From: Herpetosiphon sp042688385
GTDB lineage: Bacteria; Chloroflexota; Chloroflexia; Chloroflexales; Herpetosiphonaceae
Direction of reading: 5' to 3'
Length of the DNA stretch: 64,000 nucleotides
Assembly (NCBI RefSeq): GCF_042688385.1
Contig: NZ_JBHUPY010000001.1
Span: 682,001 to 746,000 of the forward strand
Each line of letters starts with the position of its first letter. Positions within the stretch are counted from its first letter, which is position 1. The translations under genes and the position numbers were made by a program. A model generated the notes under the pieces. The model did no database searches, was not told where the DNA came from, and worked only from the letters and a program-made list of their open reading frames with translations. Of this stretch, positions 1-9,050 are shown piece by piece.

Positions 1-1280
1 TTGATCGAGCGAATATATTCTTTGTTGGAAATGCTGCCTGGGCCTTGATCATCGCGGGCATAGAAGCAATAGGTCGTTGAACCAAGCTGATCAGCGGGAT
101 TATAGTAGAAGATGGCGATTGCTAAGGCACATTCTTCGCCAATATCGCCTGCCCGATTGAGCGATTGCTCATAAATTCGCCCAGTAAAGCTCAATTCAAG
201 GTCGCTGTAGGCCGTGGTATCAAGGTCGATCGTTTGGGTAATGCCCGTCCGAAAGCTCTTGGTATGGTCGATGCCCTCGGTACTATCGCGATGGAATTGG
301 GCCACATTGATCAATGGGCGCAAGCAGTTGTTTGGTTGCTCAGTGCTGCGTTGGGCACAACCACCAACAATATAGAAATAGCCATCTTCCTCGGCCTCTG
401 GCGAATACAACGAGCCAAACACTCGCCATGTATCGGCGCGCACAATATCGGTGACCGAAACTGGCACGGTGGCATTATTGTTATATTCTTGGGCGGTGAA
501 GTCGGTAAAATTGCTATCACGGGCCAATTGCCATTCTGCTGGTTTTGGTTGCGATAGGCTGCCTTGGGCAATTTCGAGTTTCTGCTGGTTGCTGATACTG
601 CGGCTTTGGCTGTTATAGGCCAAGGTGATGCCGCCTTGTTCCACCACATATTCGCTAATCGTGGTTTGCTTGAGCCGTTCTTGCTCGCTGGCGCTGGTCG
701 TTGGCGCGTTGGCATCCAACACGCGCACCCGATAGCTGCCCCCGGGCTTGAGCAATGCTTGCTCCACACTATAGCCTGCTTGCTGTACAAACACACTGTA
801 ATGCACATCTTGATATTGTTGCGAGGCTTCGGACGCTAAACGCAAGCGCACCAAACCCGATTCAAGCCGTAACGCCACTTCTTGGTTGCGCGAGCTAAAT
901 CTGGTGGTTTGCACTTTTTCAAAGATTAGGCTTGTGCCTGGCCAAATATCTAACTTGCTGCCATCGAACAAGGTAACGGTGGCGGCGATGCCAGCGGGCG
1001 CTGTGCTGCTGACATTAATTCGATCGCCTTCGTAAATGACGGTTTTGGGTGGTGTTGGCAACTCAGGCTGGACTAAGCCAGCCCGAATAATTTCGATGCC
1101 ACTGATATAGGTATCGAGCGTGCCTGGCTCTGCTGGTTGAGTGCGCGCAAAGGCCTTGACCCGCCATGCCAAATAGCAACTGCCAGCAATCACAAGGCAA
1201 AACGCCAGAAAGCCCAGAATAATCAAACGCCAAGCGATGCGAGTATATTCTTCGGTTGACCGCACGGTCACTCCGCTCAT
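1..1280 (-). CDS. FecR-like membrane-anchored protein (partial, C-terminus outside window)
   Basis: I read this as one open frame of 426 codons from an ATG at 1280 down to the window edge with no stop, so the C-terminus is missing. The N-terminus has a short cytoplasmic stretch and one hydrophobic segment (about residues 17-40), then a long extracytoplasmic part. Residues of about 85-160 (VIYEGDRINV, TVTLFDGSKLDIWPGT, then a VRLRL strand) resemble a FecR-type beta domain that in other proteins senses or binds at the cell surface. The start overlaps the tgt stop as ATGA, so the two are probably translated together. The function is unknown. A FecR-like assignment rests on pattern only. Confidence 0.75.
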   Translation of the reverse strand, partial: MSGVTVRSTEEYTRIAWRLIILGFLAFCLVIAGSCYLAWRVKAFARTQPAEPGTLDTYISGIEIIRAGLVQPELPTPPKTVIYEGDRINVSSTAPAGIAATVTLFDGSKLDIWPGTSLIFEKVQTTRFSSRNQEVALRLESGLVRLRLASEASQQYQDVHYSVFVQQAGYSVEQALLKPGGSYRVRVLDANAPTTSASEQERLKQTTISEYVVEQGGITLAYNSQSRSISNQQKLEIAQGSLSQPKPAEWQLARDSNFTDFTAQEYNNNATVPVSVTDIVRADTWRVFGSLYSPEAEEDGYFYIVGGCAQRSTEQPNNCLRPLINVAQFHRDSTEGIDHTKSFRTGITQTIDLDTTAYSDLELSFTGRIYEQSLNRAGDIGEECALAIAIFYYNPADQLGSTTYCFYARDDQGPGSISNKEYIRSI

Positions 1281-2455
1281 GCCTTATCCCCTTGGGTGCG
1301 TAATGAGTTTAAGCGGGCAGCCCTGCTGGCTTCGCGCACTGCATGCGGAATCGTTTGGAAGCGGCTGAGCCAATCGTCCATAAAGCTTTGATAGCGATCT
1401 TGCAGAATTGCCTCGCGCGCTTGTTCCATCAAGCGAATTAAGAAGCGCAGATTGTGCAGCGTAGCCAAACGCAGCCCCAGCACTTCCTCGGTGCGGAACA
1501 AGTGACGCAGATAGGCGCGGCTAAACCGTTGGCAGGTTGAGCAATCGCAGGTCGCATCGATTGGCGCATCTTCGCGAGCATATTTAGCATTGCCAATATT
1601 CAAGCGCCCTTCGGGAATGAATAAAGCTCCGTTGCGCCCCAAGCGGGTTGGCAGCACACAATCAAACATATCAACCCCACGTGCCACTCCTTCGAGCAAA
1701 TCTTCGGGCGAGCCAACGCCCATCAGGTAGCGTGGTTTGTTGCGCGGCAGCAATGGCGTGGTTTCTTCGAGCATTCCATACATTTGCTCTTTGGGTTCGC
1801 CAACGCTCAGGCCGCCAATGCCAACTCCAGGAATATCCTGTTGGGCGATAAAGCGTGCGCTTTCCCGCCGCAAATCGGCCTCAACGCCACCTTGCACAAT
1901 CCCAAACAGGGCTTGGTCTTCGCGGGTTTTGGCGGCGATACAGCGCAGCAACCAGCGATGGGTGCGTTCCATGGCGGCTTTGGTATAGGCATGGGTGGTT
2001 GGCTGCGGCGCACATTCATCGAAGGCCATAATAATATCAGCGCCCAGTTTTTCCTGAATGCCAATTGCACTTTCAGGCGTAAAGCGATGTTTTGAGCCAT
2101 CGATATGCGATTTGAAGGTTACGCCATCTTCGTCGATTTTGCTATGCGGCCCCAAGCTAAACACCTGAAATCCGCCCGAATCGGTCAGAATCGGCTTGGG
2201 CCATTGCATAAAACGGTGTAAGCCGCCCATTTCAGCCACCAAATCGGCGCTGGGGCGCAAATACAGATGATAGGTATTCGATAAGATAATTTGCGAGCCA
2301 ATTGCTTCGACTTCCATGGGGTCGAGCGTTTTCACCGTGGCTTGCGTGCCAACCGGCATAAAGACAGGCGTTTGAATGGTGCCATGCGGTGTGCTCAATT
2401 GGCCCGCCCGCGCCTCACCATCGCTATGTTCAAGGGTGTAAGTAAAGTTATTCAT
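1277..2455 (-). CDS. tgt: tRNA-guanine transglycosylase (queuine tRNA-ribosyltransferase)
   Basis: The enzyme exchanges guanine for preQ1 at position 34 of tRNAs with GUN anticodons (Asp, Asn, His, Tyr), a step of queuosine synthesis in the cytoplasm. The 392-residue protein has the usual family length. It shows the nucleophile region DSGGFQVFSLG with its Asp, the GGLSVGEPKEQM substrate loop, the VLPTRLGRNGALF segment, and the zinc site CDCSTCQ followed by a His in AYLRHL near residue 320. It is the upstream gene of a pair with the FecR-like protein (4-base ATGA overlap). No other queuosine gene is in the window. The identification is secure. Confidence 0.97.
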   Translation of the reverse strand: MNNFTYTLEHSDGEARAGQLSTPHGTIQTPVFMPVGTQATVKTLDPMEVEAIGSQIILSNTYHLYLRPSADLVAEMGGLHRFMQWPKPILTDSGGFQVFSLGPHSKIDEDGVTFKSHIDGSKHRFTPESAIGIQEKLGADIIMAFDECAPQPTTHAYTKAAMERTHRWLLRCIAAKTREDQALFGIVQGGVEADLRRESARFIAQQDIPGVGIGGLSVGEPKEQMYGMLEETTPLLPRNKPRYLMGVGSPEDLLEGVARGVDMFDCVLPTRLGRNGALFIPEGRLNIGNAKYAREDAPIDATCDCSTCQRFSRAYLRHLFRTEEVLGLRLATLHNLRFLIRLMEQAREAILQDRYQSFMDDWLSRFQTIPHAVREASRAARLNSLRTQGDKA

Positions 2456-2642
2456 AATGGGCCAATTATAGCGCTATTTTGGCTGGCTGGAAAAGCCGTG
2501 TGGATAAGGATTCGGTAACAAAAGCCAATCGGGTGCAAGCCTGATTTCGGCTCCACTCACGACCCGATTGCCAGCCATGGCTTGGGATTGGTAGGCTAGG
2601 CCATGTCACTGGAAGTAGCTCTATTAATTTGAAAGGATGGCC

Positions 2643-3059
2643 ATGTCCACATTATCTCCGGCGGCGATTGAGCTTGTGCAACAAACCTTTGCCGAGGTTG
2701 GGCGCAATCCCCAACAATTGGTTGAAGCATTCTACGGGCGCTTGTTTAGCTTGGCTCCCGATTTTCGCCCATTGTTTCCTGAGGATATGCGCGAGCAACA
2801 AAAGAAATTATTGCAATCGTTGACCTTGGTAGTCAATAATCTCAAAAAGCCCGAAGCGGTTGTGCCTGCGGTGCAGGAGCTTGGGCGACGGCATATTGAT
2901 TATGGAGTTAAGCCAGAACATTACGATACGGTTGGCGCGGCGTTGGTTTGGGCGCTGGCGCAACAACTTGGCCCGCAATGGAACGCTGAAGTGCAGGATG
3001 CATGGGTTGCGGCGTATACCTTGGTCGCCACTGTGATGATCGAAGCCAGCCAAGCCTAA
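2643..3059 (+). CDS. single-domain globin (bacterial haemoglobin / flavohaemoglobin-type)
   Basis: This is a 138-residue globin-fold protein that should bind haem and O2 or NO in the cytoplasm. It matches the globin part of flavohaemoglobins and Vitreoscilla haemoglobin. The proximal His is probably H84 in the motif LGRRHIDYGV, followed by HYDTVGAAL. It has no reductase domain and ends after the globin fold. I chose the start at 2643 because the ribosome-binding sequence AAAGGA (2632-2637) would overlap the in-frame ATG at 2637. Its stop overlaps the stop of the convergent GGDEF/EAL gene by four bases. The physiological role (oxygen supply or NO defence) is not visible. Confidence 0.9.
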   Translation: MSTLSPAAIELVQQTFAEVGRNPQQLVEAFYGRLFSLAPDFRPLFPEDMREQQKKLLQSLTLVVNNLKKPEAVVPAVQELGRRHIDYGVKPEHYDTVGAALVWALAQQLGPQWNAEVQDAWVAAYTLVATVMIEASQA

Positions 3060-5104
3060 TTCAGCGAAAGCGAAAAATCTGCCGCCTGTTCAAGCGGAAC
3101 GGGCGGCGAGAAGAAGTAGCCTTGGCCAGCTTGGCAGCCAAGTTCGCGCAAAACCTGAATATGTTCGGCGGTTTCGATGCCCTCAGCAATCGTCGCCAGA
3201 TGCATGGTTTGGGCCAAATTGATAATTGTGCGTACAATCGCTAAGCTACGTTGATCTTCGAGCGCCGCCTGAATAAACGAACGATCGATTTTGATGGTGT
3301 TGAGTGGAAAACGGTGTAAATAAGTCAGCGACGAATAGCCAGTGCCAAAATCGTCAATATGCAGCGGCAAGCCCAAATTACGCAGCGCATTCAGAATTGG
3401 CTCAGCCCGTTCTGCATGCAATAACGCGCCTTCGGTAATTTCCAAATGCAGCAAGTGGCGCGGAAACTGATAGCGTTCAACCAGCGCTTTAATCGTTGGC
3501 AGCAATTGGCTATGCAATAATTGGCGTGGCGAAAGGTTGATCGCCAAGGTCATGTGTTGCATCAATGGTTCAGTTTGCCACTGGGCTAGCTGCTCGGCGG
3601 CAACTTCCAACATCCACCAACCCAACGGAATAATCAGGCCGGTTTCCTCGGCAATATCCAAAAATTGACCAGGCGAGCGCAATCGCCCATCGGGGTGTGC
3701 CCAGCGAATCAAAATTTCAAAGCCGGTGCAATGCTGTTGCTCAAAATCGATAATTGGCTGAGCAAAGAGCCGAAATTCTTGGCGTTGCAAGGCCAAACGC
3801 AAGGCGCTTTCGTTGTGCAGGCGCGTGCTAAAATTGGCGTATAAGGTTTGATCAAAGATTTCGATGCCGCCGCGCCCGGTGTGTTTGGCGCGATAGAGCG
3901 CGAGATCGACGTTGCGCATCACGGTTTCAATTGGCATTTCGCTGGTAATTAATTCCAAGCCAATGCTTACATTGCAGAAAATCTCTTGGCCGTTTTCGAC
4001 CACAAATGGCTCTTCGAACAATTGGCGAATCCGTTGGGCTGCATTGAAGGCTGCGGGCAAATCGGACACACGATCAAAAAAGATTGCAAATTCATCGCCA
4101 TCGAAGCGCGCCACCACATCGCTGGGCAATTCTAAGCCACGGCGCAAGCGCTGGGCGATGTCAGTCAGCATCGTATCGCCAATGTGATAGCCCAAACCAT
4201 CGTTGACCATTTTAAATTCATCAATATCGAGCAAAATAATGGCAAAGCTATAATCGTGGTGATGGCGCTGGTATTCTAGGGCGCGCGATAAATGCAATTG
4301 AAACGAACGCCGATTGGGCAAGCCAGTCAGCGAATCGTGCAGCGATTGATGATAGAGCGCTTCTTCCATTTGTAGTTGGGCGGTGTGGTCGCGCAAAATC
4401 ACGATTGCGCCGTTATTTTGGCCTTCGGCGTTGAGTAATGGCGTAACATGCTCGGTAATCGAGGTTGAATGGCCATCACGCGCCCGCAAATAGCGCTCGA
4501 ATGGCAAGGCTAGCACTGGTTCGTTGCGTAAAGCTGCTTCAATTACCTGAATCGGTTGATCATTGAGGCTACTGCGAATCACTACCACCTGATTAAAATC
4601 TTGCTTGATCGCAGCCTGATAATCCCAGCCAGTCATGCGCTCGGCGACCGGATTGATCCACTGAATGTTGCCAGCGCGATCAACCGCTACAACTCCATCG
4701 CTGACATTCGCCAACATGGTTTGCATCCAAACTTCAACGCGGCTGAGACGGCGACTTAAGTTGCTGCGTTCAATGATGGTTTTGAGCGTTAGCACAAGAC
4801 TTTCGGTGCTAATTGGCAAAGTCAAAATATCAATTGAGGTCGGTTGATTGGATGGGTGTGAGTTGGGTTGCTCATTCGCCTGGCTCAAATACAACACCGG
4901 AACCGGGCATTCTTGCTGATTGATTTGGGGCAGAAATGCCAGGTTGGCTAAGATTAAATCGATGCTGCTACTGCCGAGAATCTGATTTGCCGCCTGCCAC
5001 GAGCTAGCTTGGGCCACGCTACAACCAGCAGTGGTTAATTGCCCGCTCAGATCGTGCGTGCTTGGTGCTGAATGGTCAAGCATTAAGATTCGTGGATTGT
5101 TCAT
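3056..5104 (-). CDS. pseudo-receiver - PAS - GGDEF - EAL c-di-GMP protein
   Basis: This 682-residue cytoplasmic protein probably controls c-di-GMP. Residues 1-115 look like a response-regulator receiver, but the phosphoacceptor position reads LILANLAFL without Asp, so it is likely a pseudo-receiver. A PAS domain follows (about 140-245, VSDGVVAVDRAGNIQWINP). The GGDEF domain carries RFDGDEF instead of GGDEF, so cyclase activity is doubtful. The EAL domain has EIL in place of EAL, with DDFGTGYSSL, KIDRSF and the Glu of EGIET, consistent with an active phosphodiesterase. The start at 5104 follows GGAG by about eight bases; an upstream in-frame GTG at 5128 lacks such support. Confidence 0.93.
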   Translation of the reverse strand: MNNPRILMLDHSAPSTHDLSGQLTTAGCSVAQASSWQAANQILGSSSIDLILANLAFLPQINQQECPVPVLYLSQANEQPNSHPSNQPTSIDILTLPISTESLVLTLKTIIERSNLSRRLSRVEVWMQTMLANVSDGVVAVDRAGNIQWINPVAERMTGWDYQAAIKQDFNQVVVIRSSLNDQPIQVIEAALRNEPVLALPFERYLRARDGHSTSITEHVTPLLNAEGQNNGAIVILRDHTAQLQMEEALYHQSLHDSLTGLPNRRSFQLHLSRALEYQRHHHDYSFAIILLDIDEFKMVNDGLGYHIGDTMLTDIAQRLRRGLELPSDVVARFDGDEFAIFFDRVSDLPAAFNAAQRIRQLFEEPFVVENGQEIFCNVSIGLELITSEMPIETVMRNVDLALYRAKHTGRGGIEIFDQTLYANFSTRLHNESALRLALQRQEFRLFAQPIIDFEQQHCTGFEILIRWAHPDGRLRSPGQFLDIAEETGLIIPLGWWMLEVAAEQLAQWQTEPLMQHMTLAINLSPRQLLHSQLLPTIKALVERYQFPRHLLHLEITEGALLHAERAEPILNALRNLGLPLHIDDFGTGYSSLTYLHRFPLNTIKIDRSFIQAALEDQRSLAIVRTIINLAQTMHLATIAEGIETAEHIQVLRELGCQAGQGYFFSPPVPLEQAADFSLSLN

Positions 5105-5444
5105 GGGCTGCACTCCAATAGAAATCACTACGCCAGTGGGTGCTCAGCCCAAGCAGCGTTCGGATCGAATCTGTCGCAATACCATGCCACCGCATCAACA
5201 CCTATTCTCTAGAGGATTGAGCCACCATTCCATAGGAATTTGGCGAGGAAATGAGCATTACTTGGCTATAGAGCCTCAACCATCGAGAAATTAGCGCCGA
5301 TTTGGATCGACATTAAGAGACTACTAGCAGCCAAGCGTGGGCCTAAATGTGGATGCGTCAACTTTGACGTGAACTGCGTGGTTCAGCCGCAAATCTAGGG
5401 TTTGATCATCTTAGCATAGGCTGTGCCAAAATTTGGGGGGATTT
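5105..5444. other. intergenic stretch without recognised gene
   Basis: Between the GGDEF/EAL gene and the hairpin downstream of hutU I see no convincing coding frame, RNA gene or member of the dispersed repeat families. It should hold the promoter of the GGDEF/EAL gene on the minus strand. I found no clear -35/-10 pair, and no c-di-GMP riboswitch-like fold was evident by eye. Confidence 0.4.
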
Positions 5445-5474
5445 AAGTGGTAGTGTTGCTAGGACTACCACTTT
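5445..5474 (-). terminator. hairpin downstream of hutU
   Basis: A perfect 10-bp stem (AAGTGGTAGT paired with ACTACCACTT) with a 9-base loop lies 11 bases beyond the hutU stop. It is flanked by a short T-run only on the plus side (CTTTTAT), while the minus side reads AAATCCCC, so its strength as an intrinsic terminator for hutU is uncertain. Confidence 0.55.
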
Positions 5475-5484
5475 TATAGCGTGA

Positions 5485-7143
5485 TTATTGCTTGAGCATG
5501 GGAACGTGCACGTTGCGCTCTTGAGCAACCGCAATTGCTTCATCGTAGCCAGCATCAACGTGGCGTACCACGCCCATGCCTGGGTCGCTGGTCAACACCC
5601 GTTCGAGTCGTTGATCGGCTTCGGCAGTGCCATCGGCCACAATCACCATGCCTGCGTGCAACGAATAGCCAATGCCAACGCCGCCGCCATGATGCACACT
5701 GACCCAAGTTGCGCCATTAACCGCGTTGATCATCGCATTCAGAATTGGCCAATCGCCAATGGCATCGGAGCCATCGCGCATGGCCTCAGTTTCGCGGTTG
5801 GGCGAAGCCACCGAGCCACAATCAAGGTGATCGCGGCCAATCACAATTGGCGCACTCACAACGCCATCGCGTACGAGCTTGTTGAATAAAGCGCCAGCTT
5901 TGGCCCGCTCACCATAGCCCAACCAACAAATCCGAGCTGGCAAGCCTTGGAATTGCACCCGTTCTTGGGCTGCGCGAATCCAGCGGTGCAAAGCTTGATC
6001 CTCTGGGAACAGTTCGAGCAAGGCTTCGTCGGTTTTGGCAATATCAGCAGGATCGCCGGAGAGCGCAGCCCAGCGAAACGGCCCTTTGCCTTCGCAGAAC
6101 AAGGGGCGAATGTAGGCCGGCACAAAGCCAGGATAGGCAAAGGCGCGTTCGTAACCAGCAGCTTTGGCCACGCCACGCAAATTATTGCCATAATCAAACA
6201 CAATCGAGCCAGCATCGGCAAAAGCAACCATGGCTTTAACATGCTCAACCATCGATGCCGTCGATAACTTGACATATTCCTGAGGATCGCGTTGGCGCAA
6301 TTCGAGCGCTTGTTCAAGGCTCATGCCTGCTGGCACATAGCCTTCAAGCGGATCGTGGGCGCTGGTTTGGTCGGTCACAATATCGGGGCGCACGCCACGA
6401 GTATACAATTCGCCAAAAACCTCGGCGGCATTGCCCAACAAGCCAACCGACAGCGCTTTGCCATCGCGCACCGCTTCGTCGACCAAGGTCATGGCTTCTT
6501 CGAGCGTATCGACTACAACATCGAGATAGCGCGTATCCAAGCGGCGTTGCATGCGTTGGCGATCGACTTCAACGACCAAGGCCACGCCATCGTTCATGGT
6601 GACGGCCAATGGTTGAGCGCCGCCCATGCCGCCAAGGCCAGCGGTCAGCGTCCAGCGCCCGCGCAACGAGCCGCCAAAATGCTGGCGCGCAATCGCGGCC
6701 AAGGTTTCATACGTGCCTTGTAAAATTCCTTGTGTACCGATATAAATCCACGAGCCAGCGGTCATTTGGCCATACATCGTCAGCCCAGCTTGCTCCAACT
6801 CGCGGAAATTTTCCCATGTTGCCCAATGTGGCACGAGCATTGAATTGGCAATTAGCACCCGTGGCGCGTCGCGATGGCTGCGAAACACCGCAACTGGTTT
6901 GCCCGATTGCACCAGCAAGGTTTCATCATCATTCAGCTCTTGCAACGAACGCACAATTGCATCATAGCATTGCCAATTACGGGCCGCCTTGCCAGTGCCG
7001 CCATAAACAATTAAATTAGCTGGATCTTCGGCCACATCAGGATCAAGATTATTCATCAGCATTCGCAACGCTGCTTCTTGCGCCCACCCTTTGCACGATA
7101 ATTCCGAGCCGCGTGGTGCACGCACAATGCGCGATGAAGTCAT
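5485..7143 (-). CDS. hutU: urocanate hydratase
   Basis: HutU converts urocanate to 4-imidazolone-5-propionate, the second step of histidine degradation, using tightly bound NAD+ as an electrophile. The 552-residue length is normal. Seen are the N-terminal GTGKAARNW, the GLGGMGGAQPLA nucleotide-binding loop, TDQTSAHDP, the active-site Cys region ARICWLGYGER, and DCGSVASPNRETE. The start at 7143 is preceded by AAGGAG nine bases upstream; a longer reading from 7164 has no better signal. No hutH, hutI or hutG lies in the window, so the pathway is scattered or encoded elsewhere. A hairpin follows the stop. Confidence 0.97.
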   Translation of the reverse strand: MTSSRIVRAPRGSELSCKGWAQEAALRMLMNNLDPDVAEDPANLIVYGGTGKAARNWQCYDAIVRSLQELNDDETLLVQSGKPVAVFRSHRDAPRVLIANSMLVPHWATWENFRELEQAGLTMYGQMTAGSWIYIGTQGILQGTYETLAAIARQHFGGSLRGRWTLTAGLGGMGGAQPLAVTMNDGVALVVEVDRQRMQRRLDTRYLDVVVDTLEEAMTLVDEAVRDGKALSVGLLGNAAEVFGELYTRGVRPDIVTDQTSAHDPLEGYVPAGMSLEQALELRQRDPQEYVKLSTASMVEHVKAMVAFADAGSIVFDYGNNLRGVAKAAGYERAFAYPGFVPAYIRPLFCEGKGPFRWAALSGDPADIAKTDEALLELFPEDQALHRWIRAAQERVQFQGLPARICWLGYGERAKAGALFNKLVRDGVVSAPIVIGRDHLDCGSVASPNRETEAMRDGSDAIGDWPILNAMINAVNGATWVSVHHGGGVGIGYSLHAGMVIVADGTAEADQRLERVLTSDPGMGVVRHVDAGYDEAIAVAQERNVHVPMLKQ

Positions 7144-7179
7144 GAGATGGTACTCCTTGTACACAGGATGATCAGTTGC

Positions 7180-7462
7180 GCTCTATGATAGTTGATTTTG
7201 TTGAAAAGAAGAACATAGAGCAAAGAACATAGAACATAGGGAAAGGATGAGGGATGAAGGATGAAGGCAAAAATGATCGAATTTAACGCAGAGGCGCAGA
7301 GGAAATATGGCTATCGGCTATCGGCCAATGTTCGTGCAATTCGTGGCCTAAAAATTAACTTCGCGTTCTTCGCGGTTGCTATTCTTCGTGCTCTTTGTGT
7401 CCTTCGTGGATCAAAACGTCCGATCCCCAATAACCGATCACCGATCCCCATTAATATCAATC
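7180..7462. repeat. intergenic mosaic of short-period repeat words, block A
   Basis: This noncoding block between divergent hutU and pepA is built from words that recur all over the window: agaacatagaacatag, gatgagggatgaagg, acgcagaggcgcagag, ggctatcggctatcgg, and a ttcgtgctctttgtgtccttcgtgg run. All are in what I call plus polarity. The short open frame across it reads as repeat sequence, not as a protein. Confidence 0.8.
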
Positions 7463-7463
7463 A

Positions 7464-7493
7464 TTGACAGCGGTAAATTGAAACCGTTACAAT
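7464..7493 (+). promoter_or_regulatory. sigma-70-type promoter for pepA
   Basis: A perfect TTGACA (7464-7469), an 18-bp spacer and TACAAT (7488-7493) lie about 50 bases before the pepA start, just after the repeat block. This is one of the best promoter matches in the window. Confidence 0.7.
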
Positions 7494-7545
7494 AACGACT
7501 AAGTGTGCAAGCTCTTGTCAACCTCTAGAAACCGGAAGGACTCCA

Positions 7546-9036
7546 ATGCAGATTCGTGTAGTACAAGGCGCTGTTGCTCAACAAGCCGATGCCATTGTTG
7601 TTGTTGGTACGTGGGCGAATGAGGAACTGCCTGCCAGCGTTGCTGGTTTAATTGAAGCGAGTGATTGGTCAGGAAAGTACAAAAAAACTACTGTGCTATA
7701 CCTTGGCGCACAAGCGACAGGCAATCCCACCTTCGCCAGCCGCCGGGTGCTGTTGGTTGGTTTGGGCAAGCGCGAATTGTGGAACGCAGAACGGGCGCGC
7801 GTGATTGGGGCAATTCTGGCCCAACGCATCCGTGATTTGGGCCTGACAAGCTATAGCCTGCCGTTGCTTGGCAGCGAAGTCTTGGGCGTAAGCCGCACGG
7901 CTGAGGCCTTGAGCGAAGGTGCCTTGTTGGGCGCATATCGCTTTGATGGCTTTAAAACCTTGCCTGACGATTTCGTGCCCTCAGTTGCCTTAGAACAGGT
8001 AAGCTTGGTTGCTGAAGCCGAGCTTGAAGCCGCCGAATTTGGCGCACAATGGGGCATTGCGTTGGCCCACGGGGTCAACTTGGCTCGCGATTTGGGCAAC
8101 AACCCACCAATCGTTGCCACCCCAACCTATTTGGCCGAAGCCTCGAAAACGATTGCCCGCGACTATGGCATGACCTGTTTGGTGCTCGACCACGAGCAAC
8201 AACAAGAGCTTGGCATGGGTGCGTTGATTGGTGTTGCCAAAGGTGCTGCCGAGCCAGCCAAGTTTATCGTGTTGGAACACGGCCAAGCCGAGCCAGGCAA
8301 ACCAACCATTTGTTTGGTTGGCAAAGGCATTACCTTCGATACCGGCGGGATCTCAATTAAGCCAGCTGATAACATGGACAAAATGAAAATGGACATGCAA
8401 GGCGCTGGCGCAGTGATTGGCACCATGGAAGCGGTTGGCCGTTTGAAATTGCCAATTCACGTGGTGGCCTTGGTTGCTGCCACCGAAAATATGCCAGGCA
8501 GCAATGCCTACAAACCAGGCGATATTCTCAAAGCGATGAATGGCGTAACCATCGAAGTGCTTAACACTGATGCCGAAGGCCGCTTGGTGTTGGCCGATGC
8601 GCTTTCCTATGCTCAAAAATACAATCCTGCGGCGATTATCGACCTAGCAACCTTGACTGGTGCTTGTGTGGTGGCGCTTGGCTCGTATGCAGCTGGCGCA
8701 ATGACCAACAATCAAGCTCTGTTGCAACGGGTGCAACAAGCAGCCGAAGGCTCAGGCGACCGCGTTTGGGAATTGCCATTGTGGGATGAATATCGTCGCC
8801 AAGTGCGCTCGGATGTTGCCGACATCAAGAATACTGGTGGCCGCAACGGCGGGGCGATTACGGCTGGGGCCTTCTTGAGCCATTTCGTTGGCGATTATCC
8901 ATGGGTGCACTTGGATATTGCTGGCGTGGCTTGGACTGAAGATCAACCAAAGGAATACAACCCTAAAGGAGCAACCGGCTATGGGGTGCGCCTCTTGACG
9001 GAATTGCTGCGCGAGTGGAGTGGCGTTTCGTTATAG
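7546..9036 (+). CDS. pepA: leucyl aminopeptidase (M17 family)
   Basis: This cytoplasmic dimetal aminopeptidase removes N-terminal residues from peptides and takes part in protein turnover. The 496 residues match the family. The N-terminal macro-like domain (about 1-165) is followed by the catalytic domain with the metal-binding segment GKGITFDTGGISIKP, the Lys/Asp region DKMKMDMQGAG, and the M17 signature NTDAEGRLVLADAL near residue 345. GGAAGGAC-like sequence just before the ATG acts as the ribosome-binding site. The MBL-fold gene starts 14 bases after the stop, which suggests one transcript. In some bacteria PepA also binds DNA, but nothing here shows that. Confidence 0.96.
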   Translation: MQIRVVQGAVAQQADAIVVVGTWANEELPASVAGLIEASDWSGKYKKTTVLYLGAQATGNPTFASRRVLLVGLGKRELWNAERARVIGAILAQRIRDLGLTSYSLPLLGSEVLGVSRTAEALSEGALLGAYRFDGFKTLPDDFVPSVALEQVSLVAEAELEAAEFGAQWGIALAHGVNLARDLGNNPPIVATPTYLAEASKTIARDYGMTCLVLDHEQQQELGMGALIGVAKGAAEPAKFIVLEHGQAEPGKPTICLVGKGITFDTGGISIKPADNMDKMKMDMQGAGAVIGTMEAVGRLKLPIHVVALVAATENMPGSNAYKPGDILKAMNGVTIEVLNTDAEGRLVLADALSYAQKYNPAAIIDLATLTGACVVALGSYAAGAMTNNQALLQRVQQAAEGSGDRVWELPLWDEYRRQVRSDVADIKNTGGRNGGAITAGAFLSHFVGDYPWVHLDIAGVAWTEDQPKEYNPKGATGYGVRLLTELLREWSGVSL

Positions 9037-9050
9037 CGGGAGTGTGGTCT

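Noticed and set aside
165..839. Short plus-strand frames and a 165-residue minus-strand frame at the window start
   Set aside because: They are shadows of the FecR-like gene, which runs unbroken from 1280 to the window edge on the minus strand in another frame.
7261..7467. A 68-residue frame before pepA
   Set aside because: It reads through dispersed repeat words and the pepA promoter, and has no protein-like composition.
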